From Quadrisphaera granulorum (GTDB lineage: Bacteria; Actinomycetota; Actinomycetes; Actinomycetales; Quadrisphaeraceae), in contig NZ_QGDQ01000001.1 of the NCBI RefSeq assembly GCF_003149145.1, forward strand, positions 186,001 to 250,000: a stretch of 64,000 nt of DNA, read 5' to 3'. Below, one piece after another: positions 17,492 through 25,518 of the stretch. The translations under genes were made by a program, and so were the position numbers. Position 1 is the stretch's first letter. Each line of letters starts with the position of its first letter. The notes under the pieces were generated by a model. That model made no database searches, was not told the origin of the DNA, and saw only the letters and a program-made list of their open reading frames with translations.

Positions 17492-18352
17492 GTGCTCATC
17501 GACCTGCACACCCACTCCACCGCCTCGGACGGCACGGACGACCCCGCCGGGCTCGTCTCCGCCGCGGCGGAGGTCGGCGTGCAGGCCCTGGCGATCACCG
17601 ACCATGACACCACCGCGGGGTGGGCGCGCGCGGGGCGCCAGGCCGAGCGGTGCGGGGTGCTGCTGATCCCCGGCGCGGAAGTGTCCTGTCGGGTCCGGGG
17701 CATCACCGTGCACCTGTTGAGCTACCTGCACGACCCGCAGGAGCCGGTGCTGGCTCAGACGCTCGCCGCTTCCCGTGACATCCGCTTCAGCCGGGCCAAG
17801 ACCATGGCCGAGCTGCTCAGCCGCGACTACCCGATCACCTGGGACGACGTGCTCGCCCAGGCTGCGCACGGCGCGACGGTGGGCCGCCCGCATGTCGCCG
17901 ACGCACTCGTGGCGGCGGGCGTCGTCGTCGACCGTGACGAGGCTTTCGCGGGGCTGCTGGCGGACGGGTCGCCGTACGTCGTCCACCACGGCGCCCCGCA
18001 CCCGGTGGAGGCGGTGCAGCGCATCCGCGCGGCGGGAGGTGTGCCGGTGATCGCGCATGCCCTTGCCTCGGCGCGCGGCAAGATCGTGGGGGAGGACGTG
18101 CTCGAGGAGATGGTGGCCGCGGGCATGGCGGGCGTCGAGGTCGACCACCGCGACCACACCGAAGACGACAAGGCGTGGTTGCGGGACTTCGCGAAGGCGC
18201 ACGACCTGCTCACCACCGGCTCGAGCGACTATCACGGCACGGGCAAGCAGAACCGGTTGGCGGAGAACTCGACGTCGCCGGAGTCGCTGCAGCGGCTGCT
18301 CGCTGAGGGGCGCGGGATCGAGCCGGTGGGCACGCTCAGGGCGATGCCGTGA
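17492..18352 (+). CDS. PHP-domain metal-dependent phosphoesterase
   Basis: The protein is 286 residues. The PHP metal ligands are visible as LIDLHTHSTASDGTD, AITDHDT, GAEVS, VGRPHVADAL, VIAHAL and SSDYHGTG. The family includes 3',5'-nucleoside bisphosphate phosphatases and RNase AM-like 5'-3' exonucleases (YciV type), which is the most likely activity. It starts leaderless after TAGGCT, and its stop overlaps the start of a RecB-type nuclease as GTGA, suggesting linked roles in nucleic-acid turnover. Confidence 0.87.
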   Translation: MLIDLHTHSTASDGTDDPAGLVSAAAEVGVQALAITDHDTTAGWARAGRQAERCGVLLIPGAEVSCRVRGITVHLLSYLHDPQEPVLAQTLAASRDIRFSRAKTMAELLSRDYPITWDDVLAQAAHGATVGRPHVADALVAAGVVVDRDEAFAGLLADGSPYVVHHGAPHPVEAVQRIRAAGGVPVIAHALASARGKIVGEDVLEEMVAAGMAGVEVDHRDHTEDDKAWLRDFAKAHDLLTTGSSDYHGTGKQNRLAENSTSPESLQRLLAEGRGIEPVGTLRAMP

Positions 18353-19239
18353 GCGGTGGCTGGCAGGGGGCGGAGCAGGTAGCGCTGCCGGGCATGCCGG
18401 TGCGGCTGTTCCGGTGCACGCCCACCAAGCTCACGACCTTCGAGGACTGTCCCCGCCGGTACCGCTTCACCTACCTGGACCGGCCCACGCCGCAGCGCGG
18501 TGGTGCGTTCGCGCACACGAGCGTCGGCGCGGCCGTCCACACCGCGTTGGCACGCTGGTGGGACCAGCCGCTAGAACGGCGGACGCCGCAGCGCGCGGCC
18601 GAGCTGGTGGGGGAGGCGTGGAGGGCCTGGCCGACGCCCGCCAGCGGAGGGTTCCGCGACGAGGCCCAGTCCGAGGCGCAGCGGCTGCGGGCGCAGGCCG
18701 CGGTGGAGGCGTATGCGGCACGGCTCGACCCGCAGGCCGAGCCGGTGGGCGTGGAGCGCACGGTGGGCACCCCGACGCAGCGGCTGGCGTTCTCGGGCCG
18801 TGTCGACAGGATCGACAGGCGCCCCCGCCCGGAGGGCGACGGCGACGAGCCCGTGGTGGTCGACTACAAGCTCGGTCGGCGCGTGCCTGACGACGACGAC
18901 GCGCGCTTCTCCCTCGCGCTCGGCCTCTACGCCCTGGCCACGGGGCGGACGCTGCGCACGCGGTGCCGCCGGGTGGAGCTGCACCACGTGCCGTCCGGAA
19001 CGGTGGCGGCCGCCGAGCACACGAGCACGTCACTGGAGCGCGTGGTGCGGCGAGCGGAGTCCATCGCCTCCGATGCCGTGCGGGCCGAAGCGGCGCTGGC
19101 TGCCGGCGCCGACCCCGACGAGGCGTTCCCAGCGGCGCCGTCGGCGCTGTGCGCCTGGTGCGACTTCCGCCCGTCGTGCCCGACGGGTCAGCGCACCGCG
19201 CCGGCTGCCGAGCCCTGGGCCGCTCTCGACCCCGCCTGA
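18349..19239 (+). CDS. RecB-family PD-(D/E)XK nuclease
   Basis: The protein is 296 residues. It begins with the RecB-like LTTFEDCPRRYRFTYLD, proceeds to the invariant His/Glu helix (GAAVHTALARWW) and the catalytic strand GRVDRIDRR...VVVDYKLGR (D-x-D/E-x-K). It ends with CAWCDFRPSC. The first Cys (FEDCPRR) and the three C-terminal Cys give the four-Cys Fe-S pattern of AddB/Cas4-type nucleases. It is a stand-alone nuclease, not fused to a helicase, and follows the PHP gene with a GTGA overlap. A similar protein is common in actinobacteria; its pathway is unknown. Confidence 0.83.
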   Translation: MSGGWQGAEQVALPGMPVRLFRCTPTKLTTFEDCPRRYRFTYLDRPTPQRGGAFAHTSVGAAVHTALARWWDQPLERRTPQRAAELVGEAWRAWPTPASGGFRDEAQSEAQRLRAQAAVEAYAARLDPQAEPVGVERTVGTPTQRLAFSGRVDRIDRRPRPEGDGDEPVVVDYKLGRRVPDDDDARFSLALGLYALATGRTLRTRCRRVELHHVPSGTVAAAEHTSTSLERVVRRAESIASDAVRAEAALAAGADPDEAFPAAPSALCAWCDFRPSCPTGQRTAPAAEPWAALDPA

Positions 19240-19270
19240 TCGTCGCGGGCGAGGGGGTGCGGGCGCGTGG

Positions 19271-20131
19271 TCAGGAAGCCTCGGCCAGGCGGGCCAGAGC
19301 GCGACGGCGGTGCTCGGACAGTTCCACCCCGGGCACCTTGCCCGCCGAGCGCACCAGCGCCAGCCGCAGCCCTCGCAGCCCGACCGTGACCGCCGCGTCG
19401 TTCGACGCCTCGGCCCCTGGCAGCTCCGGAACTGCGTACATGCGCCGAGCCCAGCCCGGCAGCGAGGCGGCCGCCGTGCCCGCCACCCCGAACCACACCG
19501 GCGCGACGGGCGTGCTGAGCAGCGTGCGCGCCTCCAGCGGGGGAGCGATGACGTACGACGCCGCCTCCCGCGCCTCCCGTGTCACACGCAAGTGCGGGCG
19601 GACCTCCTCGAAGTACGCCGCCAGGTCAGCGCGGCTGGCGGGCACGACCTCGGGGCGCACGCCCACCAGCTCGGCAGAGATCACCTGCTCGGCGACGTAG
19701 CGGTCCGCCGTCGCGTCGCTGAGGGCCTCGCGCGCCGGGCGGCTGCGGGCCACGACGTCGAGGATGCTGTCGACGAGGGCGCAGTGGATCCACAGCAGCA
19801 GGTCCTCGTCGTCGGCGCGGTACTCCAGGCCCGTCTCGGGGTCGGTGCCGCGGACGCGGGCGTGGATGCCGCGCACACGCGCTGCAGCGCGGTGCGCCTC
19901 GGCCGTGCTGCCGAAGGTGATGGCGTCGACGTACTCCCCGGTGCGGTGCAGCCGCTGCCAAGTCTCCTGCTTGAACGTGGAGTGCTGCGCCACCACGTGC
20001 ATGGCGAGCGGATGCAGGGCCTGGAGCACCAGGGCGCGCAGCCCGGCGGGGCCGATCATCGGGTCGGTGTGCAGCTCCCAGGTGGCGCTGCCGGGACCGA
20101 ACAGGCCGTCGTCGTCGTGATCTCCCACCAC
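19271..20131 (-). CDS. DUF2236 / MpaB-family oxygenase-like protein
   Basis: The protein is about 286 residues. Its core reads GLFGPGSATWELHTDP, ALHPLAMHVVAQHSTF and TGEYVDAITFGS, followed by LLLWIHCALVDSILDV and VISAELVGVRPEVVPAS. This is the DUF2236 family, which contains latex-clearing and mycophenolic-acid-type haem proteins; catalysis here is unproven. GTG at 20131 (or 20128) is preferred. The longer open frame overlaps the Rieske gene. The N-terminus GDHDDDGLF is encoded by a GATCACGACGACGACGGCC copy shared with the kinase gene at 62.9 kb. Confidence 0.8.
   Translation of the reverse strand: MVGDHDDDGLFGPGSATWELHTDPMIGPAGLRALVLQALHPLAMHVVAQHSTFKQETWQRLHRTGEYVDAITFGSTAEAHRAAARVRGIHARVRGTDPETGLEYRADDEDLLLWIHCALVDSILDVVARSRPAREALSDATADRYVAEQVISAELVGVRPEVVPASRADLAAYFEEVRPHLRVTREAREAASYVIAPPLEARTLLSTPVAPVWFGVAGTAAASLPGWARRMYAVPELPGAEASNDAAVTVGLRGLRLALVRSAGKVPGVELSEHRRRALARLAEAS
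20104..20122 (-). repeat. Dispersed element, GATCACGACGACGACGGCC variant
   Basis: On the minus strand these 19 bases are identical to 62901-62919. Here they encode the first residues of the DUF2236 protein (DHDDDG); at 62.9 kb they are read in another frame as ITTTTA. Identity in different frames points to a DNA-level origin. Confidence 0.6.
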
Positions 20132-20138
20132 CTCATCG

Positions 20139-21188
20139 TCACCCCGCCCGGGCCGCTGTGCTCGGCGAGCCGGAGACGCCCGGCAGCTCCACCACCCGCG
20201 CGAGCACGGTGCCGTCGGGCTCGACACGGCTCGCGAGCACCGGCTGCGGCGCGGTGGCGGGCCCGTGCACCGCGGAGCCGTCGGAGAGGCGGAACGTGCT
20301 GCCGTGCCACGGGCACACCAGGCATTCCTCGCTGCGCTCGCGCACCACCGTGCCGCCGGCGAGCGAGGCCGCCAGGTGACTGCAGGTGTCCGCCAGCACG
20401 CTGATGCCGGTGGTGGTGCGGACGACGACGACGGCGACGTCGCCCACCGACGCCCGCGCCGGGGCGTCGACGGTCAGCTCGTCCCACGTGGCCACCGGGT
20501 ACCAACCCTCGGGCGCCACATGGGGCACGTGCTCGACGTGGGAGGCGCCAGCGGCCCAGCGGTAGGCGAGGTGGCCGCCGAGCGCGGCGCCGGCCGTCGC
20601 CGTCGTCACCGCGGCCAGCGACCAGAGCCGCCCGCTGGTACGGCGACCGCGCCACCGCTGCACGAGGGAGAGCGCCACCATCGCCGTCGCCGCATAGTTG
20701 CCGGCGGCGTGGACCAGCCCCACGCGCTGCTGGTCTTCGTGGAGGTCGGACCAGTCGGTCCAGCCCGCGGCGATGGTCGGCAGCGACGACGCCAGACCCG
20801 TGGCGGCCAGGGTGGTGGCCGCCGACTCGGCACCATCCTCGAGCTCGTTGGGTACCAGGCCGGCGAGCGTCAGCGCGTCGAGCAGGGCCGCGCTGGTCCA
20901 CGAGCCGACCACCACCTGCGCGAGGATCGGGTGCAGCGGGTGGCCGATGGGCGTGCCGTGCAGCACGTCCGCCAGGCCGCGGGGGATGCGGCGATGGACC
21001 ACATCGCAGACCGGTCGGGCGAGCGGGTCGAGCCACGCCCAGTGCACCGGCGCGTCGAGGATGCGCAGCAGCAGCGGCCGCGGGGCCACCGCCGAGGGGC
21101 GGGGGCGGGTGTCGACGGGATGCTCGGCCATGCGGCCAGCCTCATGCTCGCGGCGACGGGCCGCGAGCCGATCACGCGCCGTGATCAC
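20139..21188 (-). CDS. DUF2231 membrane domain fused to a Rieske [2Fe-2S] domain
   Basis: The protein is 349 residues. Residues about 60-225 are a DUF2231-like four-helix membrane domain (GTPIGHPLHPILAQVVVGSW). Residues 235-335 form a Rieske domain with cluster ligands in DTCSHLAASL and CLVCPWHGSTF (CxH and CxxH). It probably passes electrons at the membrane; the partner may be the DUF2236 protein encoded eight bases downstream. GTG at 21188 gives the longest form. ATG at 21134 (MAEHPVDTRP) with GAGG eight bases upstream is a plausible alternative. Confidence 0.82.
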   Translation of the reverse strand: MITARDRLAARRREHEAGRMAEHPVDTRPRPSAVAPRPLLLRILDAPVHWAWLDPLARPVCDVVHRRIPRGLADVLHGTPIGHPLHPILAQVVVGSWTSAALLDALTLAGLVPNELEDGAESAATTLAATGLASSLPTIAAGWTDWSDLHEDQQRVGLVHAAGNYAATAMVALSLVQRWRGRRTSGRLWSLAAVTTATAGAALGGHLAYRWAAGASHVEHVPHVAPEGWYPVATWDELTVDAPARASVGDVAVVVVRTTTGISVLADTCSHLAASLAGGTVVRERSEECLVCPWHGSTFRLSDGSAVHGPATAPQPVLASRVEPDGTVLARVVELPGVSGSPSTAARAG

Positions 21189-21215
21189 CGCAGATCGGGC
21201 ACCTCTCCCCGGATT

Positions 21216-21277
21216 GCAGCCGAGCGCCTGGTTGCGGTTCCGAGGGGTGTCGGAACAGCAACCAGGCGCTCGGCTGC
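21216..21277 (-). terminator. Long stem-loop after the DEAD-box helicase gene
   Basis: A 20-bp perfect stem (21216-21235 with 21258-21277) continues after one mismatch for seven more pairs, leaving a six-base loop at 21244-21249. It begins 17 bases past the helicase stop and ends before the Rieske gene. No T-run follows, as is common for high-GC terminators. It may also protect the mRNA 3' end. Confidence 0.75.
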
Positions 21278-21293
21278 GGAAGAGAGAGAAGGG

Positions 21294-23297
21294 TCAGGCG
21301 TCGGGGGGCGAAGCCTCGGAGGAGCTGGTCTCGGGGCTGGCTTCTGAGCTGGCCTCGGGTCCGTCCTCGGTGCTGGTGTCGGTCGAGCCCGCCGAACGAC
21401 CCCGCCCGCGCCCACCGCGGCGACGGCGACGACGCGGCGCGCCCTCGGCGCCCTCGCCGTCCGGACCGGCGCCACCCGAGCGGTCGGGCAGGGTGATCTC
21501 GGCGAGGGTGGTCGCCGAACCGCCCTCGGGCAAGGTGGTCTCGGGCGACGTGCTCTCCACCGCAGCACCGTCGCCGGCCGAACCGGCACCACCGCGGCGA
21601 CGACGACGACGCGGCGCGCCCTCGGCGGCCGCGGCGGTCTCGCTGCCGGCGCCGTCCTGACCCTCGACCCGCGCGGGCCGCTCGGCGCGGGCCGGGCGCT
21701 CGGCGCGCTCGCCCCGCTCGGGGCGGTCACCGCGCTCGGGGCGGTCACCGCGGCCGCGGCCACCGCGCTCGCCGTCGCGACCACCGCGGCCGCCATCACG
21801 ACCGCCGCTGCGGCCACCGTCGCGCCCGCCGTCACGGCCACCGCGACCGCCGTGCTGGCGGCCGGTCTCGCCGAGGTCCTCGAGCTCCTCGGCGTCCAGC
21901 CCGGCACGGGTGCGCGACGCACGCGGCAGGCGGCCCTTGGTGCCGGCCGGGATGCTGAGGTCGTCGAAGAGGTGCGGCGAGGTGGAGTACGTCTCGACCG
22001 GCTCGGGGATGCCCAGGTCGAGCGTCCTGTCGATCATCGTCCAGCGGTGCAGGTCGTCCCAGTCGACGAACGTCACCGCGGTGCCCGTCGCGCCCGCGCG
22101 GCCGGTGCGACCGATGCGGTGCAGGTAGGTCTTCTCGTCCTCGGGGCACTGGTAGTTCACGACGTGCGTGACGTTGCTGACGTCGATGCCACGGGCGGCG
22201 ACGTCAGTGGCGACCAGCACGTCGACCTTGCCGTTGCGGAAGGCGCGCAGCGCCTGCTCGCGGGCGCCCTGGCCCAGGTCGCCGTGGAGGGGGGCCGCGG
22301 CGAACCCGCGGTCGATGAGCTCGTCGGCCACCTTGGCGGCGGTCCGCTTGGTGCGGGCGAACACGATGGTCAGGCCGCGACCGTCGGCCTGCAGGATGCG
22401 CGCGAGCACCTCCACCTTGTCCATCGCGTGGGCGCGGTAGATGTACTGCGTGGTCGCCTTGACGGTGGCGCCGTCGTCGTCCGGGTCGGCGGCGCGGATG
22501 TGCGTCGGCTGGCTCATGTACCGCCGGGCCATGGCGACCACAGGGCCGGGCATGGTGGCGGAGAACAGCAGCGTCTGGCGGCCGGCGGGGGTCATCGACA
22601 GAAGCTTCTCGACGTCGGGCAGGAAGCCCAGGTCGAGCATCTCGTCGGCCTCGTCGAGGACGACGGCGCGGGCCGCCGCCAGGCTGAGGTGACCCTGCTG
22701 CGTCAGGTCGAGCAGGCGGCCGGGCGTACCGACGACCACCTCGACGCCGCGCTGCAGCGCCTCGACCTGCGGCTCGAAGGCGCGACCGCCGTAGATGACC
22801 AGCACGCGGGCGGCGCGGTCGGTGGCGGCGCGCTCCAGGTCACGAGCCACCTGCACGGCGAGCTCACGGGTGGGGACGACGACGAGCGCCTGCGGCTTGC
22901 CGGGCGCCTCGAGACTGTCCCAGCCGTCCTCGCCGGGGCCCGTGACGCGCTGGATGACGGGAACGCCGAAGCCCAGCGTCTTGCCGGTGCCGGTCTTGGC
23001 CTGGCCGATGATGTCGTGGCCCGCCAGCGCGACCGGCAGCGTCATGGCCTGGATCGGGAACGGGTGGGTGATGCCGGCCCGCTCGAGCGCGGCGACGATC
23101 TTCGGCTCGACGCCGTAGTCGGCGAAGGACTTCTCCGCCAGCGCCTCGACGGTGGGCGTCTCGTCGTCACCGGCGAGGATCGCGTCCTCGGGGAGGGCGG
23201 CGCGGTCGGCGTCGCTCGCGGGGATCTCGGCGACCTGCTCGTCGGTGCTCTGGTCGGTGCTCTGGTCGGTGATGGTTTCGGTGCTGGTGTCGGGCAC
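21294..23297 (-). CDS. DEAD-box ATP-dependent RNA helicase with RGG-like tail
   Basis: The protein is 667 residues. It has Q motif HPFPIQAMTLP, motif I AKTGTGKT, Ia PTRELAVQV, II LDEADEML, III FSATMP, V VATDVAARGIDV and VI HRIGRTGRAG. It unwinds RNA and is the positional counterpart of mycobacterial RhlE (Rv3211). From residue 480 on the tail is disordered: Gly-Arg-Asp (RGGRDGG) repeats, Glu-Arg repeats and two copies of EGAPRRRRRRGG about 60 residues apart, suited to RNA binding or condensate formation. The N-terminal 60 residues are acidic. A long stem-loop follows the gene. Confidence 0.93.
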   Translation of the reverse strand: MPDTSTETITDQSTDQSTDEQVAEIPASDADRAALPEDAILAGDDETPTVEALAEKSFADYGVEPKIVAALERAGITHPFPIQAMTLPVALAGHDIIGQAKTGTGKTLGFGVPVIQRVTGPGEDGWDSLEAPGKPQALVVVPTRELAVQVARDLERAATDRAARVLVIYGGRAFEPQVEALQRGVEVVVGTPGRLLDLTQQGHLSLAAARAVVLDEADEMLDLGFLPDVEKLLSMTPAGRQTLLFSATMPGPVVAMARRYMSQPTHIRAADPDDDGATVKATTQYIYRAHAMDKVEVLARILQADGRGLTIVFARTKRTAAKVADELIDRGFAAAPLHGDLGQGAREQALRAFRNGKVDVLVATDVAARGIDVSNVTHVVNYQCPEDEKTYLHRIGRTGRAGATGTAVTFVDWDDLHRWTMIDRTLDLGIPEPVETYSTSPHLFDDLSIPAGTKGRLPRASRTRAGLDAEELEDLGETGRQHGGRGGRDGGRDGGRSGGRDGGRGGRDGERGGRGRGDRPERGDRPERGERAERPARAERPARVEGQDGAGSETAAAAEGAPRRRRRRGGAGSAGDGAAVESTSPETTLPEGGSATTLAEITLPDRSGGAGPDGEGAEGAPRRRRRRGGRGRGRSAGSTDTSTEDGPEASSEASPETSSSEASPPDA

Positions 23298-23472
23298 GTG
23301 CGGCCTCAGTTCTCAGTGGCGGGAGCTCGTCGGGCGCCGGTCGGTGGTGACGGCGCTGCTCGGACGGCTCCGCTGCGGTTCGGCTGCCGATCGTGGCAGC
23401 GACCGGTCGACCGAGGGTTGTCAACGGCCCATGCTACCGGCGCTGCCGGTGAGCGGCCGCGAGCCGTCGTCC

Positions 23473-23478
23473 TAGTCT
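23473..23478 (+). promoter_or_regulatory. Leaderless -10 box of the ferritin-like gene
   Basis: TAGTCT is followed by seven bases and the ATG at 23486. This is the expected TANNNT spacing for a transcript without 5' leader. Confidence 0.55.
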
Positions 23479-23485
23479 GATCGGC

Positions 23486-24196
23486 ATGACGCCGCCGCGC
23501 CTGAGCCGATCTTCCGACGGGGCCGACAGGGGCGGCGCCCGGGGCGAGACGCTGCAGGCCGAGATCGACCTGCTGGGAGCCCTCGCCTACGGCGAGCTCA
23601 CCGGATTCCTCCGACTGTCGGCGCACGCCGACAAGGCGCCCACGCTGGAGCAGACCGCCGAGGTCGGCGCCCTCGCGGTGGAGGAGTTCCACCACTACCA
23701 GCTGCTGGTCGAGCGGCTGCGTGAGCTCGGCGCGGATCCACAGGGCGCGATGCGACCCTTCGTCGCCGCAGTGGACGCGTATCACGAACGCACCACCCCC
23801 AACGACTGGCTGGAGGGCCTGCTCAAGGCCTACGTGGGGGAGGGCATCGCCACTGACTTCTACCGCGAGGTGGCGGCGTTCGCCCCCGAGCCCACGCGCG
23901 ACCTGGTGGTGCGCCTCCTCGACGAGACGAGCGGTGCCGAGTTCGTTGTGGGGGCGGTGCTCGAAGCCACCGAGCGCGACCCGCGCGTGGCGGGCCGGTT
24001 GGCCCTGTGGGGTCGCCGCCTGGTGGGGGAGGCGCTGAGCCAGGCGCAGCGCGTGGCCGCTGACCGCTCGTCGCTGACGACCCTGCTCGTGGAGGGCGGC
24101 GGCGCCGGCACGGACCTCGTGGCCATCGGGAAGATGTTCAACCGGCTCACGGAGAACCACGTGCGCCGCATGCTGCGCCTCGGCCTCACCGCCTAA
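23486..24196 (+). CDS. Ferritin-like fold protein (MiaE-like, Rv3210c type)
   Basis: The protein is 236 residues and all helical. Candidate di-iron ligands appear in order: LGALAYGELTGF, AVEEFHHYQLL (E-x2-H), KAYVGEGIATDFYRE and DETSGAEFVVGAVLEAT. The C-terminal helix ends TENHVRRMLRLGL. It resembles tRNA hydroxylase MiaE-type ferritins, but function in Actinobacteria is unknown. It sits next to the DEAD-box helicase and DUF3107 as in M. tuberculosis. The upstream TAGTCT box predicts leaderless expression. Confidence 0.78.
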   Translation: MTPPRLSRSSDGADRGGARGETLQAEIDLLGALAYGELTGFLRLSAHADKAPTLEQTAEVGALAVEEFHHYQLLVERLRELGADPQGAMRPFVAAVDAYHERTTPNDWLEGLLKAYVGEGIATDFYREVAAFAPEPTRDLVVRLLDETSGAEFVVGAVLEATERDPRVAGRLALWGRRLVGEALSQAQRVAADRSSLTTLLVEGGGAGTDLVAIGKMFNRLTENHVRRMLRLGLTA

Positions 24197-24200
24197 CCCC

Positions 24201-24262
24201 CCGTGATCATGGACTTCCGCCACCCTACGCGGCCGTAGGGTGGCCAGCGCCCATGATCACGG
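24201..24262. terminator. Nested inverted repeats between converging genes
   Basis: An outer 12-bp pair (24201-24212 with 24251-24262, CCGTGATCATGG) encloses an inner 10-bp hairpin (CCACCCTACG, 24220-24229 with 24234-24243, four-base loop). It lies between the ferritin-like gene (ends 24196) and the SDR gene (ends 24275) and can form the same structure in either direction, so a bidirectional terminator is likely. Confidence 0.75.
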
Positions 24263-24274
24263 CGGGGGTGGCGG

Positions 24275-25081
24275 TCAGGGGTGGGGGAGCGGCTGCGTGG
24301 CGAGCCAATCGGCGAAGGTCTGCCGACCCAGGCGCGCCCACGGCCCGGGCAGGGCCAGACCGTGCCGCAGTCCGTTGCCGAAGCGCCCCGGTAGCGGCAC
24401 CGAGACCACTCGCGCGTCACGGCCCTGGGCGCGCAGCCAGCGGCGGACCAGGTCGGCCATGACCTCCACGCGCGGACCCGCGAGGTCGCGCACCGCTCGG
24501 CGTGGCGGCCCCACGGCCAGCGACACCAGCTCGTCGGCCACCTCAGCCGCCGCGACGGGCTGGCTGACGAACTCCGGCACGAGCACCACGCGAGGGTCGT
24601 GCTTCTGCCTCCGCCCGGGCCGGGCCAGCGCGCCGAGGGCGGCCAGCCTGGGCGCGAACTCGTGGAACTGCGTAGTCCGCAGCAGCGTCCAGTTGCCGTC
24701 CCGCCGGGCGATGAGCAGGCGCTCCTGGAGCGCCTTGCCCGCGTAGTAACCGGCGTCGATGTGGGCGGCCCCCACGATCGACAGAGCCACGTGGTGGCCC
24801 ACGCCAGCGGTGCGGCCGGCCGCGAGCAGCGCCGTCGTCGTCGTCCTGAAGAAGTGCCGGCTACCCGCGGCGCTCTGCGCCGCGAGGCCGGTGGGGCCGA
24901 GGACGTCGACCACCGCCTCGCAGCCTTCCACTGCCGCCACCAGCGAGTTCGCTGATCCGGAGAGCAGATCGACGCCAGTCGAGCGGCTGAGGACGACGGG
25001 CTCGTGGCCCGCCGCCCGCAGCCGCTCCACCACGAGGCGACCGACGGCACCCGTGCCGCCGGCCACCGCGATGCGGCTCAC
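24275..25081 (-). CDS. NAD(P)-binding atypical short-chain dehydrogenase / NmrA-like protein
   Basis: The protein is 268 residues and starts with a Rossmann motif (SRIAVAGGTGAVGRLVVERL). STGVDLLSG and EAVVDVLGPTG follow; then HHVALSIVGA and YYAGKALQERLL supply the SDR Tyr-x3-Lys-like element. It matches NAD(P)H-binding sugar-epimerase/NmrA-type proteins; the substrate is unknown. The segment HFFRTTTTALLAAG is encoded by a TCAGGACGACGACGACGG copy of the dispersed element. GTG at 25081 lies seven bases past the DUF3107 stop. The much longer open frame upstream overlaps DUF3107 and is rejected. Confidence 0.8.
   Translation of the reverse strand: MSRIAVAGGTGAVGRLVVERLRAAGHEPVVLSRSTGVDLLSGSANSLVAAVEGCEAVVDVLGPTGLAAQSAAGSRHFFRTTTTALLAAGRTAGVGHHVALSIVGAAHIDAGYYAGKALQERLLIARRDGNWTLLRTTQFHEFAPRLAALGALARPGRRQKHDPRVVLVPEFVSQPVAAAEVADELVSLAVGPPRRAVRDLAGPRVEVMADLVRRWLRAQGRDARVVSVPLPGRFGNGLRHGLALPGPWARLGRQTFADWLATQPLPHP
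24831..24850 (-). repeat. Dispersed GACGAC element inside the SDR gene
   Basis: On the minus strand the run TCAGGACGACGACGACGGCG encodes RTTTTA inside the protein. It matches the core of the element family but lacks the GATC end. Confidence 0.4.
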
Positions 25082-25088
25082 GGACGAG

Positions 25089-25313
25089 TCAGAGCGCGCC
25101 GAAGCCGACGCCGCGCTTCTCCTCGGAGCCGATCTCCACGAAGGCGATCGCCGCTCCGGGCACGAGGACGGTGCGGCCGCGCTCGTCCTTGAGGCTGAGG
25201 GTGGTGCCGCCCTTGAGCGCCGCGCTGACGGCGGCGCTGACGTCGGCGACGCTGTCGTTGGACTCCAGCACCACCTCGCGCGGGCTGTTCTGCACGCCGA
25301 TCCGGATCTCCAC
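25089..25313 (-). CDS. DUF3107 small protein (TB9.4 type)
   Basis: The protein is 74 residues: EIRIGVQNSPREVVLESNDS, VADVSAAVSAALKGG, then TLSLKDERGRTVLVPGAAIAFVEIGSEE. This is full-length DUF3107 (Rv3208A/TB9.4 type), an ATP-synthase-epsilon-like small beta fold of unknown function found throughout Actinobacteria. GTG at 25313 is preceded by a perfect AGGAGG (25318-25323). It is upstream of the SDR gene on the same strand and probably cotranscribed. The TetR gene found next to it in mycobacteria is missing. Confidence 0.9.
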   Translation of the reverse strand: MEIRIGVQNSPREVVLESNDSVADVSAAVSAALKGGTTLSLKDERGRTVLVPGAAIAFVEIGSEEKRGVGFGAL

Positions 25314-25462
25314 GGGGCCTCCTGGTGCTTGGTCGCTGGCAGCTGGTCTGCTCGGCTGATCTGCTCGGTGCGCGGGACCGCGCGGAGACCATCCTGCACT
25401 GAGCCCTCCGACGGGGTGGCAGGACGAGTGCTGGCGTTCGCCCTCGCCGAACCTCACCGGTC

Positions 25463-25490
25463 TGTGACACTCCGTAGAGCACTCGATACA
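25463..25490 (+). promoter_or_regulatory. Candidate housekeeping promoter of the 25519 gene
   Basis: TGTGAC (25463-25468) and GATACA (25485-25490) are separated by 16 bases and lie 28 bases before a GTG with a GGGAGG site. The 205-base divergent gap (25314-25518) otherwise shows nothing recognisable. Confidence 0.3.
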
Positions 25491-25518
25491 GGGTGCATCT
25501 GACCTGCTGGGAGGCGAC

